DNA of 64,000 nucleotides from positions 542,676,207 through 542,740,206 of the forward strand of contig NC_135497.1 in the NCBI RefSeq assembly GCF_052857255.1, written 5' to 3'. The DNA is from Amblyomma americanum. Its lineage: Eukaryota > Arthropoda > Arachnida > Ixodida > Ixodidae. Of this stretch, positions 45,474-56,700 are shown in pieces. The notes under the pieces were generated by a model, which was given only the letters and a program-made list of their open reading frames with translations, did not search any database and was not told the origin of the DNA. The translations under genes were made by a program, and so were the position numbers. Positions within the stretch are counted from its first letter, which is position 1, and each line of letters starts with the position of its first letter.

Positions 45474-48380
45474 AAACACAGATTTCTATTTCACCTGGAC
45501 AGAAGTTTCCACTGCCAGCTAACTTGGCCTTCATTGCAGAAGTAGCTCTTGAAAACTTCTCTAGTTTCCCGAGCACTCCTGCTGCAGTTCCCGCCAGTTT
45601 TTGAGAGCGGCTTCATGGCACCACAAGGGTCTGCCCGGTCGCGCCAGGATCCTTGATGGACATGTCCTGCGCATGAGCAAAGAATGCAATGTACGGCAGC
45701 AGCATGAAGCATTTCTTGTAGCATAAGAACACAACACTACCTTAGGCAAGGCTAATAAGAACGTCCACATGATGGTGCATGCTTTGTTTCAAGGGACCCA
45801 CCTTAAAATATTTTTGCAATACTTAAATAGCAATTTATGTGCACCAAGTCAACGTTATTCTTTCATAAAGTGTTTTTATTTCTTTTCCTTTATTAGTACC
45901 CCCAGGGCCATTTGGCATTACAGAGGGGAATGTTAATGTGACTATTCGCATAACTAATGACATTTCCAACACACGCATAATCTCCATTTTAAATGAAAGC
46001 ATCATCCTTCTGTCTTTACACATGTTAGGCCATTTGGGCAGAAATACACACTGCTGTTTTTAGAGCTCAGCTCTTAGGTGCCGTTCCTTAACTCCTGCTG
46101 TATTTAAAGCGTAGCTCAGGCTTCTTTTTCTAGATTCCTAGTCAGTGGCCTAACACGCCACCTGCCAGCTGTGGCAGGTAGTAGCAGAGCGAAATGCCAC
46201 GGCGAGCAGGTGGTAGATTGGAGAGATGGAAATCCCCTCCCTGAATTTGAACCTGGCAGTTTTGGATCCCGAATCAGACATGTAACCCTTAGGTCATGCA
46301 TGGACATTAGGACAGCTTAGTTAAAGTGGGGCATTATATCTAGGTCAGGTGGTCTTTCACACAGTGCGTTAGTTTACGAGTGTATTCAATGTATGTTTCA
46401 GATAATGTGTAAGATGAGAATGAGCGAATTTGAATGCGTAAGCATTTTATGGCTATGTTTGCGGTTTTGTGCCCTCACGAGCTTCTCATCACGATAACGT
46501 TCGAACAAATTGAGTTATAAGAAAAAGTGGGCGGGGCCACAGCGAAAGTGGCGCCAAATTTGAAAGAGAGGTGACGAGTTGAGTAAACAGAGGCAAAGAG
46601 GTGCGAGGAGGAGTCAATGTTTGCGCATTCCTCCAATGCAGGTGCCGCAGTGATCTCATACTTTTTAGAGGGAGTTTAAGGGTGTAGTGATTAAGCAGGC
46701 AGCAAAGTGCATTAAGGTGAGCGTAAATCTGAAAAGAGCCGTAGACAAGAACCATTAACGCGATCACAATGTAAGGACAACTCAAACTTCGCATTACCGA
46801 GTATTGCAATCGTCAGTAAATTTCTTTTGAAAAAAAATTCTTTGTCACACTGCACGGACAGGAATACAGTCAAGCCTTGTTAATGTGAACAATTTGGTTG
46901 CTGAGCAAATCTGTTCATAGAGCAGCCAGTGCAGTGAATTGTGAAGGGCAAAAAGCTCAGGAAAAAGAAAACAATTCTATGGTTAAGATCTCCAGATCAC
47001 CAATTGTAGTAACGAAAGAGCCGTTACACTAAATTAAAGTGTTGCAGTTTGAAGCACCTAGTGGTTCATGAGATGTGTCTCAGAGTGATAATACACCTCC
47101 TACTGTGGCTGCTGAGATCTCTCAAACCACTGTGCACATCTGTACTCAGTCAGTTCACAGCTGCTAAAAGCTAATTTATATGCAACATATAAAGTAGACA
47201 GAGATGTCTTCACAGCCATTCAATGAATATAGCAGACAGTAAGGGGTGTCAACTGGACTCCTGGCACCCTAAAGCATGAAACCACAAAAGAGAAGCCGTG
47301 ACTAGAAACATTTCCCCTTTCTCACTGCCATTCAATAGTACCCTGTGGTGAAAATATTGGAAAGCTCCAGATTGAACAGTCAACATTCTGCTACAGCAGT
47401 GGCTCGTTAATATGGATAGTTCAGGTCTATATTAGCCGGCAAATGTACGTGACCTGCAATGGGCGCTATACTTCCCCCCGTCCATTGCCTGGACGAGCTT
47501 CCATATTAACAAGGCACAAAATATACTGAAAAACCTTGGTCCCCAGAAAAGCTGCCCATAGTTTGAATCATCCACATTAACTGGGGTCGCATTAATAGGA
47601 CACAACTGTACTCAACCTACACATTGGCAAAGCTCACACAGCACTTTGAAGACTGGCACTGCTGATCTGACTGCAGAGTAAATGCTTGGCAGTGGCCCTC
47701 CTCTCAAGACCTTGCAAAAGGAATAAACGTTCCAAAGTAGAAAAGGCAGATATAACAAATGCAAATATTGAACGAGGCACTGCATACAGCAGTACACAAG
47801 CGGGAATGATCTGTTGGGTTGAAAGTAGTTGTTCATGACGAACCGAAACACTGAAGTGGAGGGCCGTTCAGATATGCAATCTTGACAAACTAGACCCATG
47901 TATGTTGCATAAATAGAAAAAGAAGGCGGGAAAATGTTGCGTGACATCTATTCCAAGTCATAAAATTATTGTAGGCACAGCATTCCTGCTCTTCGTCCTG
48001 ATCACTTGTAAAAGAAGGAGAGCACTGTATGCAGCCATGATTACAGGTATGCACAGGTTTCAACAGAGGTGAACAGGACCGGCTATTGGCCTCCTTGCCT
48101 TTTTCACACATGGTCTAAAACTGGCAGGTATCAGATGCATAGCCTGGTAGAGCCTGCTGGTGCTGTTTGAAGAGGCGAGCTACGATCACACTTGCAAAAG
48201 GGTACAGTTCTCCATTTACTGATGTCTGCCCCTGTGCATACTCTCATGATCAGTATTCCAAATACTTGGAAGCGCATTAATAAACTGCTGCTTATAAGAA
48301 TGTGTTCTGTCAAGTCATCAACGGCATACACAGTTATACAGACTAGCCAGGCCTTGTGCGTTCCTAGCAGTGCAACAGCT
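45474..48380. other. Region between the two converging Harbinger genes
   Basis: No coding motif. It must hold both 3' UTRs. A SINE-like segment is at 46108-46315; the rest is AT-rich and unassigned. Confidence 0.5.
46108..46315 (-). mobile_element. Possible tRNA-derived SINE, non-Ruka
   Basis: On the minus strand: CATGACCTAAGGGTTACATG (box A-like) followed about 35 bp later by AGGTTCAAATTCAGG (box B-like), then a body not shared with the Ruka copies. Spacing suits a tRNA-like promoter. Confidence 0.35.
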
Positions 48381-51200
48381 TCAAGACACAAGCCAAGATT
48401 GCCACGAATTTCGCAAAGTAGGAGAAAGTGGTGTCTTGCCTGTTAGCACATCTTCCACATCAAGGCTCTCGGGTGGAGTATACAGTTGTCTTGATGCCCC
48501 CCTAGACCGAAGATAATTGTGCAATGCAACTGTGGCAAGCACAAGTTGCACTGCCTTGAGGGGCTTTTGTCGCATCGGCGCCCTGTATATCTGCCAGCGG
48601 CTGGCTAAAATGCCGGAAGCGTTTTCTGCAGTGCGCCTGGCAGGAGAGAGCCTGAAATGAATCGGTTCAAGAATGAGGACAAAAGTGCAAAAAAAAACCC
48701 TTTCATAGCTGCTTCATCCGTTCATGACACTGTGACTGGGCAGTAAATGCTCCTATTAAGTACATAATATTCCAAAGGAACAGCGGAAGCATGGCTTACT
48801 GCATTACAAGATAGTCTGGATGCAAGAAAGTTGGTTACAATGCAAATTAAGTAGGTTGCAAGGCCACCACTCCCGAACTGCACCCGGAAAAATGGAGAAT
48901 CAGCTGGATGAAAGCAAATTCCGTCATTGTGCAACCCGCACCCTGACCCTCATCATCCTCTGCCCGAGATCCAAACAATTCCCACACCAGGAAGGTACCT
49001 TTTCCGCGAAACTACTTTTGAAAATAATTGTACGTCTTCAAAAAATAAACTTAAGTGACCAAAACAGATGCAGGAATGGATATTGTGTACGATTTTACGC
49101 AGGCCGCACCTGTAGTTAAAAATCCTCTTCTCGTGCTGCAGCTCGGCGACTGGATATGGCCGCATGAGATATGGCTTGAGGCCAAATCCCTCGTCTCTCA
49201 CAATTACATAGGGAGCACTGGTACAAGAGTTGGGCAGCTGTTCAGGAGGGGGAAGGCATGTTGGGTCTGACTCGATTCTTAAGCGCAGCTTTGCCTCGGT
49301 CCAGACCCCACTGTCATTTAGGCGTCCGTTTTTGCCAACATCAGCAAAGATGAAGTTGAGGTCAGCATCCACAAGTGCCATGAGAACTATACTAAATGTT
49401 TCCTTATAGTTCCTGTACGCAGCTCCACTCCCTGGTGGTGGCGTGATGACAACATGCTTGCCATCCAGTGCCCCTATGCAATGTGGGAACTGCCACAGTT
49501 CTTGAAAGCCTTGCGCTATTTGTAGCCATTCGTCGTGGCATGTGGGTGCCTGTAGAAGGGAAACAACCAAAAGTGCAATGTTGAGACATGCTTTGCTCAA
49601 CTGTATATTAATGGACGCACACAATTTCACTATAAAAATTAGTGTACTCTCCATGACAACTTCTTTTAGTGTAGTCCATAATTTATACACCTGCACTTTT
49701 TTATTGCTTGTCAAGGAACCTTTGCAAAGCACTGTTTGCGGAAATGAACTTTTCTAGTGCCATACATTTATGTCGAGCAGTATTTTGATTGAATGTGTAC
49801 ATCTGCAGATTGCCTGCAGCATTACATAAACGACAACACTTCAGCATTGGTTTCCATCCTTGATAATGTGTAAAGTGTTGAAAATTACAGTAAAGTGCAC
49901 ATACCTTCAGCACGTTTGGCTTCAGAACTCTGTATATTGCTTGAGACACCTCAGATATAATTCCGGATATGGTATTATGTGCCACATAAAATGCAAACTG
50001 CAGCGACATTTCGCTGTTTCCTGAAAGAGAGAATGTGGGCATTAGTGTAATGTGGACAACTACCTATTCTCCAGAAGGGGATTTGAATCTGTGGCATACA
50101 CACACGGCAAAATTATCTGTTAACCCAGCTTACAAAACACACCAGAAAATGGTTTAAAAAAAAAAAAAACTTCCCAGCTGTCCTCGCAAAGAAGTAGCAT
50201 TCAATCACTGCACACCAGAGACAACTTTAGGCGCGAGTGCTGGCAGGTGCAGGTGCTGAGATGCCATTTAAAATGTAACCTGCAGAAAACGGCAAAAAAA
50301 AAATGCAGGCAACAGATGCTTTTAACGCCAAAACTATGTTGCAGTGGTGAGTCCCACTCGAACTGTCCCATTCGTCTGCCTGGCTTGTTTCCCTAAACAC
50401 AATTCAGCCCTGTTATTTTGTATCTCCCGCCATGATATTCTGCAGTAGGCCCTATAAATGCAGTCTATCGCACTGTTTGATTTTTTTTATTTGCCACAAC
50501 CGCTTTAATTGACTTCAGTTAACTCACTCAGAAAACGTAATTAAAATGCTAGGCTGGTTCACACTAATTAGCATTAACAGCAATAATTAAGATGCTTAAA
50601 TGCACGTAATGATCACTGTGCGCACTTATTACAGGGAACCGATTGCTGCTGATGCGCAAGTGGAAGCCCTTGAGGAATTTAGACATGACACCGCTTGAAC
50701 GGCAGCGATCAAGCAGTATGCTGCAAATCATGTCATTCAACTAAATTTCTTACGCGATTTTAGACATAAAGCGCAAATGGTAATAAACGTCGCCTCCAGC
50801 TCCGGCACCTGAATCTCTGCTGAGTTTAAAATGTGCCGGATGTCATAGCGTGCGACGCGCTCGATCGCTCACCTGTTGCAAGGTACCGTAGAGTAATGGC
50901 CAGCCGTTCTCCTGCCTGAATAGCTTCCCTGAAAGGCGTATCTTTCTTGGTGATGTGCGGCCTTACTTCACCAAGGAGCTCTTCAAAGGTGGCCGTGTCC
51001 ATCCGTATCCAGCGGCGATAATTTTCACTGTCTTCAAGGGCCAGCTCCCGCATCAGATTTTCATAGGCGCCCTGCTGTTTCCTGCGCTGCAGCCACGGCG
51101 ACACCCAGGAAGTCCGCGGCTTCTTTGCAGGCGGCTCCTCCAACAGCTCCAGTATTACTAGAGCTGCTGTAGCAACAGCAGCCGCCGATTCAGCTTCCAT
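48381..51200 (-). CDS. PIF/Harbinger DDE transposase (HARBI1-like), 4 exons, 384 aa
   Basis: Predicted exons on the minus strand: 51200-50873, 50020-49905, 49549-49110 and 48651-48381; donors GTGAGC, GTATGT, GTGCGG; all acceptors end CAG. Lengths 328 + 116 + 440 + 271 nt give 384 codons plus TGA with phases matching at every junction and no stop. Residues 1-110 hold a basic stretch (AKKPR) and the helical N-terminal region ending ERLAITLRYLATG; 111-148 the helix-turn-helix-like segment (AFYVAHNTISGIISEVSQAI); 149 on the DDE_Tnp_4 nuclease: GALDGKHV (D177), FADVGKNGRLNDSGVW (D218), VIVRDEGFGLKPYLMRPYP (D267/E268), and the tail RRTAENASGILASRW. Start is the ATG at 51200; an upstream frame is open but not conserved-looking. 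The C-terminus could extend into another exon. It would bind the element ends with its MADF partner and cut at TNA targets. Confidence 0.86.
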
Positions 51201-51569
51201 TTCAGACGCGCGGAGATTGCCGGAGTGTGGATGCTTTGGTCGATGCCGAGTAGCGCAGAAGGGCGGCAGCGAGAGCGGAATTCCCCCAGGAAGGTCACGT
51301 GACAAACTACCACTGCGGCGCGCCGTTTTCGTGACAACGCTAGAAGAGAGGGCACGGAGTCGGCCGATGGTTTCCGAGCGTTGTCTTGCTAGTGTCACAT
51401 GGGAGTTGGCGGACCATCGGCCAACTGCCGCCTTGTGGGAGACATGGCGCCGACGCCGACAGTCGGCCGACTGTTTTCGTCGGCGCAGTGTGACATAGAG
51501 CCAGACATCACGACGACATGGTTTTGACAGACCGAATCGGCCGACTGTTGGCCTAGTGTGACAGGCCCT
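51201..51569. promoter_or_regulatory. Right terminal/subterminal region of the Harbinger, presumed transposase promoter
   Basis: 369 bp between the transposase ATG and the element end, with GTGTCACA/GTGTGACA and TCGGCCGA repeats near 51390-51560 that mirror the left end. A promoter must lie here or just outside; I see no TATA box. Confidence 0.45.
51550..51569 (-). repeat. Right terminal inverted repeat of the Harbinger element
   Basis: GGCCTAGTGTGACAGGCCCT, inverse of 37719-37738 apart from a few mismatches; followed by TCA at 51570-51572. Confidence 0.82.
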
Positions 51570-52115
51570 TCATCAGCGTGTTTTCGCTCAGCCGCCGGGC
51601 TGCCGAGGACATGAAGGCTGACCGTCTGCCGATCGGATTCGTCGGTGTCGTTGGGCTAGAAAACTTGTCCCACAACTATTATATGCTGCTGTTGACCGTG
51701 ACAGTGTCGTTGTCACACCAGTGTGACCGCAGTGACCACCGCCATCGTCATCGTCGTTGTACACTGAAAACGAGCTGAGCAAATTCCAAATGAGTTCGGA
51801 AAGTCTCGTGTAGCACCGCGGGAGTTCGAGGAGTCCGAAAGTCATTCCAAGTCTCGAATGTCATTCGACTCAGATGTCATTCTAACGCGCCCAGGTAGCA
51901 GAGGTAGCAGAAAAATGGCTGTTTTGCAAACAAAGAAAGGAGGCTTACAAAAAAAAGCAAGATTTTTGCTCTTTTTGAGCCAGAACCTTAGTATGTGCGA
52001 GTATCAAATGTTTGCTTGCGAACTGAATATTTTTGGACCTTTTTGAATATAGGCAAACAAAAAATACACATTGCGGGTAACAGCTGAAATGCGCTAACAG
52101 ACGGGACAGGAAAGA

Positions 52116-52119
52116 ACAC
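52116..52119. repeat. Target-site duplication of Gypsy A copy 2, left (ACAC)
   Basis: ACAC directly before the LTR; repeated at 59960-59963. Confidence 0.82.
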
Positions 52120-53300
52120 TGTGATGACCCCCATAATGCGCAGGTCCACACGGGACGGAGAGGCAAAGAGACACCGTATGGCTCAGTTTAAACAAACAGG
52201 TATATTCAATAATTACACATGATTAAGGTTATACATCAGAGGCTAGGGCGTCCGAGCTTACGTGCCGACGACTTCATGGGGGCGATGGAGTGGCTCCGGA
52301 GTTGGGCTCGAGCGGTTGCTGGCAGAAGCTGCACGCCGACGGGCTTCGGCGCTGAAGGCCCTCTTGGCGAACGATGTCGTCCTGAGCGTGCTTGCAGTAG
52401 TATTTCAATAGTCGTCCGTTTCTTCGAGGATGGTTCACAAACCCTTCCTCCAGTGTCGCCCGGCCCGGAAGATGAACAGGAGGCGAGCTTGTAGATGATG
52501 ACAGCAGAGCACAATTTTACAACATACATATACAGAGAGCCAAACTGGAAAAAGCAGAACTGAATCTACAAAAGAACAAACTTTGCACCACTTCACTCAT
52601 CGACCGGGCAGGCCAGTGCCTAAGCAGCATCACATCACATGCCAAGCATGGAGCCCCAGCTCAGACTGAACTGCATCCGTTTACATGCGCTTTTAAGCAC
52701 TTGATTAACAAAGGACTAAGGGCGGTCATTTCCAGTGGCCCGCCCAAAGCATCAATTCTCCAATCCAAAATAACATGCGAGATGGGGACCACCCCTTGGG
52801 CTGGGCTTAGCCTCGACCCCAGAGTCTGTTAACAATACAAACTAAATAAACAACAAAAACGCCACCACTCTCTCTCAAGTGAGAGTATACACAGGCTCTC
52901 TCTTCGGAGCTAATTCACTAGCGCCTGTCTTTCCACATTCTTGGCGAGTACTGCCTGTCCGCCATGACAGGTGTCCGTCGCGGCCCTTCTGGGAAGCTGT
53001 GGGTGCCTTCCCGGCGATAGCCCACGACAAAGGGGGGGAGGGAAAGAATGTCGTCTTCGCGGTTTCGCATAGCGTCGGCTGTGGTACGGCGCGCTCTGGC
53101 CCGCTGACAGCTCCCCTGTCCTGGAATGCAACCGGAAATTGGGGAGGACAAAGCCTGTTTCCCCGGGGCGGCGGCGGGACCGGTTTTTCCGGTCGTCACT
53201 CAAAGAGCATGGCTGGGCAATTGATGATGCCGCTGTCACGGTTCCCCGTCTACGCCGCGCCGTCGAACGTGGATCCTCGTATCACACACGGAATGTCACA
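52120..53300 (-). repeat. 3' LTR of Gypsy A copy 2
   Basis: 1181 bp, TGTGACATTCC at its 5' end (53300 side) to CATCACA at 52120. Confidence 0.95.
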
Positions 53301-53794
53301 CTCGCTCACCCTCCAGAAGAATGTTCTCCGAACATTTGAGTCCACGCAGCTCCCCTTGTCTTTCTGAATCGCCTCGCACAGTGCGTCCGACAAAACACTT
53401 TTCGCTGCACTCAACACCACTGCACAACACCATATGCCTCAGCTGTCAATACTGGCGTCTCCAGGGGCAGCACTGATCTTCTTTTACAGATAAACATGAA
53501 ACTCAGCACCCAAGCCTCTCCTTTCTAGTCCAAACTGGACGAAAATAAATTTACCACAGTTACAAAGGAGCTCCCACTTCTAGCACGATCACGGCACAGA
53601 CAAAAATATAGATAACGAAAGGAAGTAGGACAGGTTCTGCATGCGCTCCGCATGCTCTCCTGTGCAGGTGTTACTTAATGACAGAAAGGTTTAACTACCA
53701 ACTCCGATAACTTAACACATAAGCACATAGCAATGTTATGAGCTGCGGCATTACACAATTCTAACCAGTTCACAACTCCGCTCTGTTTACGCCA
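53301..53794 (-). other. 3' spacer with plus-strand primer region
   Basis: Non-coding, matches 3300-3790. The purine-rich run CTGGAGGGTGAGCGAG (53301-53316 on the minus strand) abuts the LTR. Confidence 0.7.
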
Positions 53795-56700
53795 TTAGTC
53801 CGACTTAGCTTTCCGATTTCGCAGCGGATATCGGCCTTCATGAGTCATACTAAATAAGTCTGTGCCCCTTTGTCTGCTTTGGGACATGCGAGGGCTCGTG
53901 GCAGGAGCCTCTCCTGGCGTTATCTGCGCGGCAACCTCGCGCGCTTCTTCTTCTAGCAATGCATGAAGTAAATCCGGTGGCATTCCGGCCGTCACCTCGG
54001 GCGCCTGCCGAACAAATGCAGGAGAGGGCGTTTCTTGCGAACTATCTGCGCGCTCCGCTTCACTTCTGTCCCCATCAAAATCCGCGCTTTCCCTTTCCTC
54101 ATTTCGTGAATACTGAACCGGTGCCGACTTGAGGCGATTTGCGTGTATCCTTATCAAGCGCCGGTTCACGTCTCGGACTCTGAAGTTTACCGGAGAAAGC
54201 TTCTCGACAACCTCGCACGGTCCTCTCCACTTCGTCTGGAACTTACGAGCTAACCCAATCTGCCTTTGGCAGTTTTCAATGTACACGCTGTCCCCCACAT
54301 TAAACGGCGCGTCTCTAGCACTGCGATCGTGCACCTCCTTCCTGCGCTTCGCCGCTTTCTTTAAGGACTCCTTTGCGATGTCCCTCGCCACTTGCAAGCG
54401 CGATTCTAGCTCAACCTTATAGTCGTCCAGTGAAGCGTATGGGACACGACGGGGGCCCTCTGGCACTTCACTAGGCTGGTCCGGGTCTCGGCCGTAGAGA
54501 AGAAAGAATGGCGATTCGCCCGTGCTCTCGTGTGCTGCGGAATTGTAGGCAAACATTGCATACGGGAGCCACAAGTCCCAGTCCCGCTGGTCGCGCGAAA
54601 CAAAATGCGACAGGAACCCGGCCACGGTTTGGTTCAGTCGCTCCACCGCGCCGTTGCAAGCCGGATGGTACGGTGTTGTCTGCTTCTTAGCGATCTTAAG
54701 CAGCTCGCAAACTCTCCTCATTAGCTGCGACACGAAGTTCGTTCCCCGATCTGTCAAGAGTTGCCTCGGGGGTCCATGTCGGAGCACGATCTGTTCGACA
54801 AATGCTCTTGCAACCGTGTCTGCCTTCTGATCTGGGAGTGCTACCGCTTCCGCGTATTTTGAAAGGTGGTCGACAAATACTAAAATGTACTTGTTTCCGG
54901 AAGTGGTCGTGGGCAATGGGCCCATTATGTCCATACCTGTCCGCTCGAAGGGAGCCGAAACCTCAGGGAACGGCTGAATTGGAGCTGGTCTTCGTCCCTT
55001 GGGTGTTTTTCTTTCGAGACAGGAATGACACTTCGCACAGTAGTCTCTAACATCCTGTCGCATGCCCCTCCAAAAGTACAAACGCTCCACACGCCTGCGT
55101 GTCTTCGCTACGCCAAAATGACCGGCGCATGGCGCATCGTGAAACGCGCGAAGAACCCTTTCTGTCCACGACCGAGGTATGACGACTCTCTCCCAAGCGG
55201 TTTTCTCTGGTCTCCCTTTCCTGGTTGGCCTCGTGCGCCGACACAGGGTGCCGTCTTTATCAATGAAATAACCTAGCTGTTCGGGATGAGACGGTGCGCC
55301 CTCTAAGCTTTCGATTATTCGCTTCAGGTCAGGATCTTTGCACTGCTCTGTGCGTAATTCGGCGGGGTCGACTACGGGGACAAACTCTTCTATAGCTGCC
55401 ACGGCAGCTGTGCGGCTGAGTGCATCAGCATTCAGATGTGTCTTTCCTGACTTGTGCTCAACTTCAAAGCAGTATTCCTGCAGGTGTAGATTCCATCTAG
55501 CGAGTCGCGAGCTAGGGTCCCTGACACTCATCACCCATTTCAGAGGATGGCAGTCTGTGACTAGCTTGAATTTGCGGCCGTAAAGGTAGCATCTGAAGTG
55601 CTTTACTGCCCAGACAACGGCGAGGCACTCCCTTTCCGTAGCTCCGTACTTTTGCTCTGTGGGGCTCAACTGTCGGCTAGCAAAAGCAACGGGATGTTCT
55701 TTGCCCTCGATAACCTGAGATAGCACGGCACCAACTGCGAACTTTGACGCATCTGTGGCCATAACGAAGGGCAAACTAAAATCCGGGTGGCGTAACAGCG
55801 GTGCACTCATTAGCTTCCTTTTCAGGGCCCCAAAAGCATTCTCCGCGTTTTCGTCCCAACGAAAGGCGACATTTTTGGCTGTTAAGGCGGTGAGCGGCTT
55901 AGCGAGCTTGGCGAACTCCTCTATGTGCCTTCGGTAGTAACCGATCAGGCCGAGAAACTGCCGGACCTGGCGGACGCTAGTCGGGGATGGAAAATCCGAG
56001 ACACACCTTAGTTTCTCAGGGTCCGGTCGCACGCCGTCAGCTGAAACAACGTGCCCGAGGTATTTCACCTCGTTTTTGAGGAATTGGCACTTAGAGGGCT
56101 TCAGTTTGAGACCCGCTGCTCTTAGTCGCACCAAAACCTGCTCAATATCGCGCAAATGGTTATCAAAACTGCCACTGTATATGATAATGTCATCCATATA
56201 CACGAAGCACAGCCTCCCCAGAAGACCTGCCAGGATAACATCAGCGGTTCTCTGCCAGACAGCAGGGCTGTTGGCCAGACCCATCGGCATTCTTTTCCAT
56301 TCATAGTGCCCTGAGGGCGTGTTGAATGCCGTTTTCTCGGCATCTGCCGGATCCATTGCTATCTGCCAGAATCCCGCCGCCATGTCCACTACCGTGAAGT
56401 ACCTGGCAGAGCCCAGCTGAGAAAGCGTCTCCTGTATATTGGGGATGGGGTATGGATCGATGCGAGTTACGGCATTTAGTTTGCGGTAGTCCACTACCAA
56501 TCGATACGAGCCATCTGGCTTTTCCACCAATAGTGCTGGTGCTCCCCAGGGTGACTTTGAGTGTTCGACAATGCCGCGATCAATCAGGTCCTGCACCTGC
56601 CGCTCCATCTCCTCACGTTGGGAGTAAGGAATCCTGTACGCACGCTGGTAAACGGGCGATGAAGTGCCGGTTTCTATCCTGTGCTTTATAACGCCACAGC

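Larger units (their letters stand above)
37719..51569. mobile_element. Autonomous-looking PIF/Harbinger DNA transposon with two intron-containing genes
   Basis: Left end GGGCCCTGTCACACTAGCCC at 37719; right end reverse complement AGGGCCTGTCACACTAGGCC from 51569. TCA lies on both flanks (37716-37718 and 51570-51572). CTGTCACACTAG/GTGTGACA motifs recur inside each end (near 37819, 37873, 51393 and 51507), i.e. subterminal repeats that could bind the transposase. It encodes a MADF-domain protein from the left end (+) and a DDE transposase from the right end (-), both with open spliced frames. Two-gene organisation, a DNA-binding accessory protein plus transposase, is the known PIF/Harbinger plan. 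The large size comes mainly from a 6.3-kb intron loaded with other elements. Confidence 0.85.
36564..51906. mobile_element. Outer TIR element (Harbinger-like, type B) split by a larger Harbinger
   Basis: The left end TACCCCTGCTACACGGGCGC (36564) matches the reverse complement of the right end, TACCTCTGCTACCTGGGCGC (ending 51906). Internal to both are GAATGTCATTCGG / GAATGACATTCGAG repeats and extra CTGCTACACGA / GTGTAGCAC copies. The element's own DNA is 36564-37718 plus 51570-51906, about 1.5 kb; the rest is the 13.85-kb insertion. Flanking triplets are TAA at left and GCA at right, so no intact duplication is seen. I find no coding region in its own DNA. Confidence 0.6.

Noticed and set aside
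50873..51398. Extending the transposase start upstream to 51398
   Set aside because: The extra 66 residues are low-complexity, would run through the subterminal repeats toward the element end, and the ATG at 51200 starts just before recognisable family sequence.
52219..52494. A 91-codon frame repeated exactly at 58878-59153
   Set aside because: Both are the same LTR segment; repetition reflects LTR identity, not a conserved gene.
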